From: a virus
Direction: 5' to 3' (one strand)
DNA: 20,366 nt
IMG/VR virus record: IMGVR_UViG_3300030333_002569
Span: 2,531 to 22,896 of that record
Below the pieces are notes generated by a model that was not told the DNA's origin, did not search any database, and saw only the letters and a list, made by a program, of their open reading frames with translations. The first letter of the stretch is position 1, and every line of letters starts with the position of its first letter. Shown here in pieces: positions 8,721 to 16,066 of the stretch. The position numbers and the translations under genes were made by a program.

Positions 8721-11573
8721 GTGGGCGTACTGTTTACAAATAACGCCAGCACTACTCTTTCTGCTGCGATTAGTAGTACAAGTGCTACAAGTATTAGTGT
8801 GGCGAGTAGCTCAACCTTCCCTGCTCCAGGAGCGGGCGAGTACTTCTACGCCACAATAGATGACGGCAGTAACATTGAAATAGTCAAGGTTACAGCGGTT
8901 AGCGGTACAACGTGGACCGTGGTTCGTGGATCGGACAACACGACCGCTGCTACGTTTGCGAACGGCACTACAATACAACTACGTGCTGCAGCTGCGTTGT
9001 TAACGGATATTCAACAGAATATCGCGGCTAAGTCAGCTAACCAAACAGTCTACAACGCGACAACGGCAAGCAGTGCGACATCGTATGATGTTGGTACTAA
9101 TCCGCAGAATGAGAATAATGCGATGGTGTTTTTAGATGGTGTCATGCAACACCATGACACTTTTTCGTTCAGTGGTTCAACACTGACGTTTGACGCTGCG
9201 CCATCGAATGGTTTAAAACTCGAGGTTATCATAGATAACCTTATCAACCTACAAAGCTCTAATTTGACAGTAGACACATTTACTGCAACCAACGGGCAAA
9301 CAGCTTTTACTTTAAGTGATACACCAGCGGCAGAAGATAATCTGATCGTATTTATTGAGGGTGTATTCCAAAACCAAGATTCATACACTATTTCTAACAA
9401 CGTTTTGACAATGTCTGCAGGCGTTACGACGGGTAGGAAGGTAGTTGTCTATGTTATCAACCCCGTCAATATCGGTACTCCTAGCGATGGTACTGTTACT
9501 TCAGCAAAACTCTCAGGTAATATCACGATGCCAGGCACTTTGACCGTTGGCTCGAATGACGTTGCCTTCGATTCTCCTACTTTTGTAGTCGATAACGCAA
9601 ACTCGCGGGTGGGTTTGGGTACGGCGAGCCCGTCTGTGCCTGTAGATATTGTTGGCGATGTGAAGATGTCTTCTACTTTAGATCTAACTTCTCATCTGGA
9701 TATGCCAGATAACGCTAAGATAAAACTAGGTACAGGGGACGACTTAGAGATTTATCACGACGGTTCACATAACTATATTGACGCTGTAACTGGAGACCAA
9801 GACATTATCTTTAAAGGTACAGACAGTAGTTCTGATATAACAGCTCTTACCCTTGATATGTCAGACTTAGGTTCAGCTAAATTTAACGGACCAAATCTTA
9901 ATATTACAGCAGATGATGCTCGTCTTTTGGTAGAAGAAGCCGATGGAACAAACATTGGATGGTTTGGAGATATAACAGGTGGAGGTGTAGGTGGATGTTT
10001 CCTTTATAATCATGGTGGCACTGCAACAGTACAAATAAGAGCAGATGCTACTGCTGGATTTATAAATAATGGAGCTAATTTTGGAATTGGAACCGATAGT
10101 CCTGCAAGAAATTTAGTCGTAAGTTCTTCGGGTCAAACAGATGTAGCAATTGTTGCAGGTACTACTTCATCAGCACAATTACAGTTTGGAGATTCAGGTG
10201 ACGATAATATAGGTCAGATTGAATATAACAACAGTGAAAACTCTATGTCATTTTTTACTAATGCAACTGAAAGAGTATTCATAAACTCATCAGGTAATGT
10301 TGGTATCGGAACCACCTCAGTAAACGGAAGACTTCATAGTGAAGACTCAACCGCAGGAAACTGGGTAGGTTATTTTAATAATACAGGTACTGGTGGTGCA
10401 GGTGTATTAATCAAAAGTGCTGGCGCAACAGGAAGTGAAAATTTATTAGATGTTAGAAATGGAGATGGAACTGTATTTAAAATAGCTCAATCTAGTGGTG
10501 ACGTAACTCTCAGTGGCAACCTTTCAATGACATCAAATGTTATATATGCAAGCCAAATATATGTAAATGACAGAGTAGGACATAGAGATGATGCAAGTAC
10601 CTTTATAGATTTTGACACTGACACAATAAAGTTTGCTACAGATGGCGAAGCTATGAGAATAGATTCAAACAAAAATATTGGTTTTGGTACTACAACCCTG
10701 CCGACTGGTATGGGTTCTAGCTCGTATAAACAGTTTAAAATCGGTGGGGGTATATTAGCAGATTCAGGACACTCTTCAGGACATAACATAATGTTAGGAA
10801 ATAATGTTTATGTAGGAGCAAGTAACGATCTCAAATTCACTCATGCTGCGGCTGCTTCAGTAATCAATATGACAAGTGGTGATATCAATTTTAGAACGCA
10901 TGATGGCGGTGGAGCTTCAGCAGATGCTACAGCTTCATTAACTAGTAGATTCTACATAAAAGAAAATGGAAATATTGGAGTCGGAACCACAAGCCCTTCA
11001 GCTCCTTTTCACATTGCAGGTGGAAACCCTAATAGTACAGCCGATTCTGTTTTCCATGTTTCAAAAACAGGAGCAAATGATTTTACTTGTTGGTTAGGTT
11101 CAGGTGCAGATGATTATGGCTTAGGAATCAGAGGCGTAGGTAATTACGCTTTCGCAGTTTACGACCATAATGCAGGTGCTTATAGAGCAAGATTGCAATT
11201 CGGTGGAGATTTATATCTACAAAACACAACTGTCAACTCAATATCAGACAGAAGATTAAAGAAAAACATAGTTGATGCAAATTCACAGTGGAACGACATA
11301 AAAGCATTAAGATGGAGAAATTTTGAATGGAAAGAGGAACATCTCGATGGAACATATCTTGGCTTGATTGCAGATGAGGTAGAAGCCGTATCGCCTAACC
11401 TTGTAGAAATAAACGCACAACCAAAAGAAGATATTGATGCAGGGATAGAAGACCCTGAACATAAAGCGGTGAAATATTCTATTGTATGGATGAAAGCCAT
11501 GAAAGCATTACAAGAAGCTCAAGAAAGAATTGAAACACTAGAAGCAAAAGTACAAGCATTGGAGAGTAGCTAA
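8721..11573 (+). CDS. Tail fibre 1: virion-anchor domain, repeat shaft, C-terminal peptidase S74 chaperone
   Basis: 950 residues, GTG start. Residues 1-95 form an anchor-type domain (FTNNASTTL, EYFYATIDD, EIVKVTAVSGTTWTVVRG). Two tandem copies of a small beta module follow, at about 109-172 and 184-247 (MVFLDGVMQHHDTF versus IVFIEGVFQNQDSY). The shaft carries VGLG/GIGT-type repeats and the DNAKIKLGTGDDLEIYHDGS module seen in marine phage fibres. Residues 842-950 are a peptidase S74 domain: S842-D843, L846 and K847 keep the Ser/Lys spacing of endosialidase-type chaperones, which trimerise the fibre and then cut before the serine. A coiled coil ends the protein. Codon use changes near codons 330-400 (see findings). 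The stop overlaps the next start (TAATG). Confidence 0.9.
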   Translation: MGVLFTNNASTTLSAAISSTSATSISVASSSTFPAPGAGEYFYATIDDGSNIEIVKVTAVSGTTWTVVRGSDNTTAATFANGTTIQLRAAAALLTDIQQNIAAKSANQTVYNATTASSATSYDVGTNPQNENNAMVFLDGVMQHHDTFSFSGSTLTFDAAPSNGLKLEVIIDNLINLQSSNLTVDTFTATNGQTAFTLSDTPAAEDNLIVFIEGVFQNQDSYTISNNVLTMSAGVTTGRKVVVYVINPVNIGTPSDGTVTSAKLSGNITMPGTLTVGSNDVAFDSPTFVVDNANSRVGLGTASPSVPVDIVGDVKMSSTLDLTSHLDMPDNAKIKLGTGDDLEIYHDGSHNYIDAVTGDQDIIFKGTDSSSDITALTLDMSDLGSAKFNGPNLNITADDARLLVEEADGTNIGWFGDITGGGVGGCFLYNHGGTATVQIRADATAGFINNGANFGIGTDSPARNLVVSSSGQTDVAIVAGTTSSAQLQFGDSGDDNIGQIEYNNSENSMSFFTNATERVFINSSGNVGIGTTSVNGRLHSEDSTAGNWVGYFNNTGTGGAGVLIKSAGATGSENLLDVRNGDGTVFKIAQSSGDVTLSGNLSMTSNVIYASQIYVNDRVGHRDDASTFIDFDTDTIKFATDGEAMRIDSNKNIGFGTTTLPTGMGSSSYKQFKIGGGILADSGHSSGHNIMLGNNVYVGASNDLKFTHAAAASVINMTSGDINFRTHDGGGASADATASLTSRFYIKENGNIGVGTTSPSAPFHIAGGNPNSTADSVFHVSKTGANDFTCWLGSGADDYGLGIRGVGNYAFAVYDHNAGAYRARLQFGGDLYLQNTTVNSISDRRLKKNIVDANSQWNDIKALRWRNFEWKEEHLDGTYLGLIADEVEAVSPNLVEINAQPKEDIDAGIEDPEHKAVKYSIVWMKAMKALQEAQERIETLEAKVQALESS
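9045..9461 (+). repeat. Two tandem copies of a ~64-residue beta module in fibre 1
   Basis: Copy 1 (about 9045-9236) and copy 2 (about 9270-9461) share the order: Thr/Ala-rich strand, NxxxVFxxGVxQxxDxxxxS, a short strand, then Gly-Leu/Arg-Lys and a Val/Ile-rich strand. Similarity is clear in protein and weak in DNA. Confidence 0.6.
9139..9165 (+). terminator. Terminator-like hairpin inside fibre 1 (weak candidate)
   Basis: GTGTCATG (9139-9146) pairs perfectly with CATGACAC (9153-9160) around a six-base loop and is followed by five T (9161-9165). This is the form of a Rho-independent terminator, but the stem is only half G+C and it lies in a coding region, where it encodes part of a DGVMQHHDTF stretch. 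It may be chance. Confidence 0.2.
11244..11570 (+). other. Peptidase S74 (intramolecular chaperone) domain of fibre 1
   Basis: It starts at the predicted cleavage serine (codon 842) in ISDRRLKKNI and runs 109 residues to the end, through GLIADEVEAVSP and a terminal coiled coil. Catalytic Ser and Lys are five residues apart, as in the known self-cleaving members. Confidence 0.85.
11561..11564 (+). promoter_or_regulatory. Shine-Dalgarno for fibre 2, embedded in the last codons of fibre 1
   Basis: GGAG within the codons for the terminal Leu-Glu-Ser-Ser of fibre 1 lies eight bases before the ATG at 11573, which shares a base with the fibre 1 stop. Translation of fibre 2 is therefore probably coupled to fibre 1. 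Confidence 0.7.
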
Positions 11574-13573
11574 TGGCTAACACTAAGATAACAACGAACG
11601 TAATAGCAGACGACGCTATAACTCTAGATAAAATGGCAGGCCTTGCCAGAGGTAAAATTATCTATGGTGATAGTAATGGCAACCCAGCTGCTTTGGCTGT
11701 AGGTTCAAATGGCCAGGTACTTAAATCTGATGGCACGGATATAGCTTGGGGGACTGATAGTTCAGGGGTAGCATTAGACGACATATCTACAGGTGATGCA
11801 GCAACAACATTAGCAACTTCAGCAGGTAACATAACTATAGATGCACAAGGTAATGATACAGATATTATATTTAAAGGAACAGATGGAAGTTCTGACACAA
11901 CCTTCTTAACACTTGATGGGTCAGAAGCAGGAACAGCTACTTTTAATTCAGGGGTTGTTGTTGGTGGTGATATAACAAAAGGATCAGGTGAGTTTAAAAT
12001 TAAAAATACTGCCAATGGTCAAAATGTTGGCATATATACAACATCAAGTAGTTCAGAACTTCATGCACTAAAGATACATTCAGGCGGTAATGTTGAAGTT
12101 AAAAATGGTCCGCTAACTGTCGCAAATGGTCAGTCAGTCATGTCTACTGCTACATCTTGGGGAGCAGGCTTAACGATCAAAGCAACAAACGATGATGCAA
12201 GTCCTGCATATTTGAGTTTACACAAAGACCCTGCATCAGGTCACAGCACAATAGCTGATAATGATTATATTGGCTTTATAAATATGAGATCAGTTGATGG
12301 CAATGGTAATGCACATACTTACGTTGAGTTAACAGGTGTGGCTACTAATGTATCTCATGGCGGAGAAACAAGTAAATTATCTATCGGTACTTGGGGAGCA
12401 GGGACAGAATACAGTAGCAATCTTGTTGTATCAGGCGGACAAGTTGCTATCAATGGAGTGCCTAGTACATACAATGCAAACGCAAGAGACTTAGTTATTA
12501 GAAGTTATGATGGTGGAAATGTTGGTATGACCTTATCTTGTGGTGCTAGTAATGATGGTTTTATTGGTTTTTCTAATGGTGAAGATACAGGACTACATGG
12601 CTTAATACAATATGACCATGCTACAGATTCTATGCACTTTAGAACCAATGATGTTGATAGTCGTTTAATGATAGACTCATCTGGATCGGTTGGTATCGGA
12701 AACACAAATCCAAGCGGTATGCACTCAATGGTCAACAAACTTGTAGTTGGTTCAGGTTCAGGTAATCAAGGTTTAGCGATATATTCAGGTGCCGGTAGTG
12801 AAGGTGCTATTGGCTTTGCTAGAGACATTGCCGCTAACTCAGATGCCTATGATGGATTAATTGAATACAGTCAAGCCGATAGGTCAATGCGTTTTGGTAC
12901 AAATGCGGGTACAGAACGCATGAGATTAAAAACAGGTTTATCTATAGGTTCGGCAACTGATCCCGGCGCTTCTAATTTACTTGTCGCAGGTGTAATCAAA
13001 GTAGGTGCTGCTAGTCCTTCTCTTGCAGGTCTTGTTAGTATTCAAGATGGTAATCCGGGAGTTCCTGCTCTTTTCGTTTATAATACAAACGCTGATTCAG
13101 TTGGTATTAGGTCGCAAGTTAATAGCAGTGCTTCATCAAATTATATTTATTATGGTGTCAACTCAGGTGGAGGTGTATGGCAAATTAGAAACGATGGCGA
13201 CCATCAAGGTACAGATACAAGCATTGGTTCGCTTTCTGATTCAAGACTTAAAAAAGATGTAACTGATTTAACTTATGATATTGATAAATTCAAACAATAC
13301 AGACCCATTGAATTTAATTGGATAAATCCTGAATTACATAAAGCAGCTTCAGGCAAATCAAGAGGTTTCTTAGCTCAAGAAGTAAAAGCTTTAGATGACT
13401 ATTATGTTGACCAATACGATGCAGAAGGAGCCGACCTTTCTTTAGTAGATGCAGATAAAAAAGCATACTCAACAAAATTTGGATATAAAGATGCAATGTA
13501 TATATCAGTAATCAAACAACTCATAACAAGATTAGAAGCTGCGGAAGCCAAGATCACAGCACTAGAGGGATAA
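11573..13573 (+). CDS. Tail fibre 2 with C-terminal peptidase S74 chaperone
   Basis: 666 residues. The N-terminus (MANTKITTNVIADDAITLDK, then GKIIYGDSNGNPAALAVGSN) is a start type I know from cyanophage and other marine phage fibres; it lacks the anchor domain of fibre 1. A DIIFKGTDGSSDTTFLTLDG module (codons 97-116) repeats one in fibre 1. The shaft has VGIGNTNPSG-type repeats. Residues 555-666 are a peptidase S74 domain with S555-D556 and K560 intact and a FLAQEVKALDDYYVD segment. It is longer than, and only distantly like, the S74 domains on either side. It should fold as a trimer, cleave itself and act in host binding. Without an anchor of its own it may attach to fibre 1 or another tail part. 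One base overlaps the upstream stop. Confidence 0.88.
   Translation: MANTKITTNVIADDAITLDKMAGLARGKIIYGDSNGNPAALAVGSNGQVLKSDGTDIAWGTDSSGVALDDISTGDAATTLATSAGNITIDAQGNDTDIIFKGTDGSSDTTFLTLDGSEAGTATFNSGVVVGGDITKGSGEFKIKNTANGQNVGIYTTSSSSELHALKIHSGGNVEVKNGPLTVANGQSVMSTATSWGAGLTIKATNDDASPAYLSLHKDPASGHSTIADNDYIGFINMRSVDGNGNAHTYVELTGVATNVSHGGETSKLSIGTWGAGTEYSSNLVVSGGQVAINGVPSTYNANARDLVIRSYDGGNVGMTLSCGASNDGFIGFSNGEDTGLHGLIQYDHATDSMHFRTNDVDSRLMIDSSGSVGIGNTNPSGMHSMVNKLVVGSGSGNQGLAIYSGAGSEGAIGFARDIAANSDAYDGLIEYSQADRSMRFGTNAGTERMRLKTGLSIGSATDPGASNLLVAGVIKVGAASPSLAGLVSIQDGNPGVPALFVYNTNADSVGIRSQVNSSASSNYIYYGVNSGGGVWQIRNDGDHQGTDTSIGSLSDSRLKKDVTDLTYDIDKFKQYRPIEFNWINPELHKAASGKSRGFLAQEVKALDDYYVDQYDAEGADLSLVDADKKAYSTKFGYKDAMYISVIKQLITRLEAAEAKITALEG
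13235..13570 (+). other. Peptidase S74 domain of fibre 2
   Basis: Predicted cleavage serine at codon 555 in LSDSRLKKDV and lysine at codon 560. The domain is 112 residues, including an insertion (YDAEGADLSLVDADKK) absent from the neighbours, and a short coiled-coil end. Confidence 0.82.
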
Positions 13574-13574
13574 T

Positions 13575-15491
13575 ATGGCATTAACAAAAGTAACAGGTGA
13601 ATTAGTAGACATTGGTGATTTAGATATCTCCAATGTTGGTAGTATTCAATTAGACAGTATCGCAGGGGATGCTGATACAAACACTACAATTGCGTTCCCT
13701 GGGTCTGATGTCATTACTATGTCTACTGGAGGAAGCGAAAGGCTTCGTGTGGATGCTTCAGGAAGGTTATTTGTAGGACAAACAGCAAGTAGTGGTGTTA
13801 GAAGTACTGATCCTGAAGTACAAGTATCAGGAACAGATTTATCAACTTCTTCACTAGCTTTACATAGGTATCAAGCTAATGCATACGGACCTTATTTACA
13901 TTTTGCTAAAAGCAGGAATGGCACTGTAGGCTCACATACCATAGTACAAGATGGTGATGTAGTAGGAGCTTTAGGTTTCTATCCTTCTGATGGGAATGAT
14001 TTTGTAAGTCATTGCGCAGAAATAGTAGTTCAGGTTGATGGGACTCCCGGCAGTGATGATGTTCCCGGTAGAATAATTTTTAAAACTACAGCAGATGGTG
14101 CTGCTGCTTCAACTGAAAGAATGAGAATTACTTCAGCTGGAGAGGTTGGAATCGGAACTGCAAGCCCTGCTAGAGAGCTTCATGTTCATAAAGCATCAAG
14201 TGGTGCTACTTCAACTTCAAATAGTGTTCTCGTAGTAGAAGATGATGATAATACCGAACTAAGCATTTTAGGTGGGAGTTCGTCTGTATTAGCGATTAAC
14301 TTTGGGCATAGTGGTGATAATGATGAAGGAATAATATCTTTTAATACCACTTCAGGTTCAGAAGAATTAGGGCTTTCATCAAGTAAAGATATTACTTATA
14401 AAGTAACTTCAACAAACTCAACAGCAGGACATCACATATTCAAATCTTATAACACAGAGATTATGAGAATTGATGGTGGCACTAATCATGTTGGAATCGG
14501 AGCTACAAGCCCAGATACAGAACTTCATGTAGCTGCATCAAATAGCTCTGCCGGCACTTTGTATACAGCAGTTGGATCAGGTAATGTACCAAGTATCACT
14601 ATTCAAAACTCTAGTACAACAGATGATGTTAATGCTGCATTATTTTTTAAAGATAATAGTGGTATGCGTGCTTCCATAGGGGCAAGATTTGTTAGTCATG
14701 CAAGCGGAGATCAAAAAGCCCAACTTAGGTTTAGTGTTACTGGTTCAGGAACCACTAGAGAGAAAATGGTTTTAACAGAAGATGGTAATCTTTCGCTTGG
14801 TGCTGAAACCGCAAATCATAAAATAGAAGCCCACAGTGGCGCAGTCGCTTCAAAGTATGATGGAGACCATCACGTTGCGATTAGAGGATTGTCAGGCGGT
14901 CAATATATTCAGTATTCATCAGCCAACCCATTAGAATTTGTTTCTATAGACACCTATCCAAACTCAGGCGCAACAAGCAGAGCAAGATTAACCACGAATG
15001 GTCATTGGTTGGTGGGGACTAATTCATCAACAATCAATTCTTCTAATTTTGGAGTCTGTTTATTTGCTGATGGCAGACCCAAAACTTCTAAAAATGTGGA
15101 TGGTGGAAGCCATGTGATGAATGTATACGGAAATGCTGGTGAGTTCAGGGTTTATGGTGATGGAGATGTTCTAAATACCAATAACTCTTACGGACAGATA
15201 TCAGATGTCAGCCTCAAAGAAAACATTGTTGATGCAACCAGTAAGTTGGCAGATATAAACAAAGTGAAAGTTAGAAACTTTAATTTTATTGGTGACGATC
15301 TAAAACAAATCGGAGTAATCGCTCAAGAACTAGAAACTATTTTTCCTTCATTAGTCACAATTGATGAAGAAGAAGATGTCAAAACAGTTAAATATTCTGT
15401 GTTTGTACCAATATTAATTAAAGCCTTGCAAGAAGCAGACGATAAAATAGATGCTTTAGAAGCAAGAATTGCAACATTGGAGAGTAGTTAA
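13575..15491 (+). CDS. Tail fibre 3 with C-terminal peptidase S74 chaperone
   Basis: 638 residues, starting one base after the stop of fibre 2, with AGAGGG-like sequence upstream. It opens MALTKVTGELVDIGDLDISN, then TIAFPGSDVITMSTGGSERLRVDASGR, a short fibre start without an anchor domain. The shaft contains ERMRITSAGEVGIGTASPARELHV (in two pieces) and HVGIGATSPDTELHV repeats and a Ser/Thr-rich beta shaft. Residues 543-638 are a compact peptidase S74 domain (96 residues) with S543-D544 and K548 intact; SDVSLKEN is the most divergent of the three motifs. The end is a coiled coil whose last 72 bases match the end of fibre 1 at about 74% by hand count. It is probably a third receptor-binding or depolymerising fibre; no enzyme active site is recognised. 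Confidence 0.88.
   Translation: MALTKVTGELVDIGDLDISNVGSIQLDSIAGDADTNTTIAFPGSDVITMSTGGSERLRVDASGRLFVGQTASSGVRSTDPEVQVSGTDLSTSSLALHRYQANAYGPYLHFAKSRNGTVGSHTIVQDGDVVGALGFYPSDGNDFVSHCAEIVVQVDGTPGSDDVPGRIIFKTTADGAAASTERMRITSAGEVGIGTASPARELHVHKASSGATSTSNSVLVVEDDDNTELSILGGSSSVLAINFGHSGDNDEGIISFNTTSGSEELGLSSSKDITYKVTSTNSTAGHHIFKSYNTEIMRIDGGTNHVGIGATSPDTELHVAASNSSAGTLYTAVGSGNVPSITIQNSSTTDDVNAALFFKDNSGMRASIGARFVSHASGDQKAQLRFSVTGSGTTREKMVLTEDGNLSLGAETANHKIEAHSGAVASKYDGDHHVAIRGLSGGQYIQYSSANPLEFVSIDTYPNSGATSRARLTTNGHWLVGTNSSTINSSNFGVCLFADGRPKTSKNVDGGSHVMNVYGNAGEFRVYGDGDVLNTNNSYGQISDVSLKENIVDATSKLADINKVKVRNFNFIGDDLKQIGVIAQELETIFPSLVTIDEEEDVKTVKYSVFVPILIKALQEADDKIDALEARIATLESS
15201..15488 (+). other. Peptidase S74 domain of fibre 3
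   Basis: Cleavage serine at codon 543 in ISDVSLKENI, lysine at 548, then GVIAQELETIFPSLV and a terminal coiled coil. It is closer to the fibre 1 domain than to that of fibre 2. Confidence 0.82.
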
Positions 15492-15505
15492 CAATTTGTT
15501 ATGAT
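15477..15505 (+). promoter_or_regulatory. Candidate sigma70-type promoter with extended -10
   Basis: TTGGAG (15477-15482), a 17-base spacer and TATGAT (15500-15505), with TG one base before the -10 (extended -10). Predicted transcription would start near 15512, leaving a short leader with a strong ribosome site. It lies at the longest gap in the window, just after the three fibre genes. The -35 overlaps the last codons of fibre 3 and matches the consensus at only three positions. Confidence 0.4.
15489..15501 (+). promoter_or_regulatory. 13-base inverted repeat overlapping the -10 (possible operator)
   Basis: TAACAA-T-TTGTTA is a perfect inverted repeat. It begins at the stop codon of fibre 3 and runs into the candidate -10 box, a usual position for a repressor site. 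It is short and AT-rich, so chance is possible. Confidence 0.25.
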
Positions 15506-15518
15506 GAATTTTTTAATT

Positions 15519-15524
15519 AAGGAG
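15519..15524 (+). promoter_or_regulatory. Strong Shine-Dalgarno for the gene at 15532
   Basis: AAGGAG seven bases before ATG at 15532. It is the best ribosome site seen in the window, which fits a fresh translational start after the fibre genes. Confidence 0.8.
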
Positions 15525-15531
15525 AATAAAA

Positions 15532-15792
15532 ATGGCGGAAGATACCCCAAAAATAGAAACCGTTAACTTTGACGGAGAAGCCTACGCGGTAGAGGATTTA
15601 ACTAGTCGTGTAGTCGATGGGTTTAATACCCTAGTACGCTTGCAACAAGATGTGCAAGAGCAAGCTTATCAGCTTAAAAAGTCACAAAGCGCCCAAGGTG
15701 CTGTGTCTGTTGAGCTTAAAGCTATGATACAAGAGGATAAAATAAAACCTTTGCAAGATGAACCCCCTGTAGATGACGCAAGCACAGAATGA
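15532..15792 (+). CDS. DUF6447-like small phage protein
   Basis: 86 residues. A short beta hairpin (ETVNFDGEAYAVEDL) is followed by a long helix (residues 26-68, TLVRLQQDVQEQAYQLKKSQSAQGAVSVELKAM in outline) and an acidic Pro-rich tail. The layout, a DGxxYxxxDL start then a Leu/Gln-rich helix, matches small phage proteins grouped as DUF6447, whose role is unknown to me. There is no membrane segment. It is the first gene after the candidate promoter and overlaps the next gene by 20 bases, so the two are probably made together. An assembly or lysis-accessory role would be a guess. Confidence 0.6.
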   Translation: MAEDTPKIETVNFDGEAYAVEDLTSRVVDGFNTLVRLQQDVQEQAYQLKKSQSAQGAVSVELKAMIQEDKIKPLQDEPPVDDASTE

Positions 15793-16066
15793 ACGCAGAC
15801 TCGAAAGAGTTGAGGAGAAACTAGACAAATTGGCGGAAGCCGTTGTGTCTATTGCTCGTATTGAGGAACGCGTTAATACTGTACTTAAGCACCACGATAG
15901 GTTTTTTAATCGGCTAGATAGACTCGAAGCCCGAGTCGAAACTGTAGAAAACAAAAGCATGATGAATCAGAATGCTATTAGCATAGCAGAACGTTTTGTG
16001 TGGGTTGTTATTACTTCAGGAATAAGTATGTTGTTTTATTTCGGGGCAAGAAATGGCATATTTTAA
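15773..16066 (+). CDS. Coiled-coil protein with C-terminal membrane segment (XhlA/holin-accessory-like)
   Basis: 97 residues. Residues 5-62 form a heptad-like coiled coil (ERRLERVEEKLDKL, then NRLDRLEARVETVE) and residues about 75-91 a single hydrophobic segment (FVWVVITSGISMLFYF) followed by a short ARNGIF tail. A cytoplasmic coil with a C-terminal membrane anchor is the layout of XhlA-type haemolysin/holin-associated proteins. It may help lysis or anchor something to the inner membrane during infection. Its start lies inside the previous gene (20-base overlap, no clear Shine-Dalgarno) and its end overlaps the next gene by 14 bases, so translation is probably coupled. No endolysin is present in the window to support lysis by context. 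Confidence 0.55.
   Translation: MTQAQNERRLERVEEKLDKLAEAVVSIARIEERVNTVLKHHDRFFNRLDRLEARVETVENKSMMNQNAISIAERFVWVVITSGISMLFYFGARNGIF

Noticed and set aside
13005-13262. 85-codon + strand frame inside fibre 2
   Set aside because: Out-of-frame shadow; Leu/Val/Ile-rich translation without any motif, while the main frame runs on into an intact S74 domain.
10290-14515. CRISPR-like or IS-related repeats
   Set aside because: The repeats are irregularly spaced, in frame, and encode the VGIGTxSP shaft motif; there are no spacers, leader or transposase.
15773-15792. Programmed frameshift joining the two small genes
   Set aside because: No slippery heptamer in the overlap; both frames have their own start and the two proteins have different layouts.
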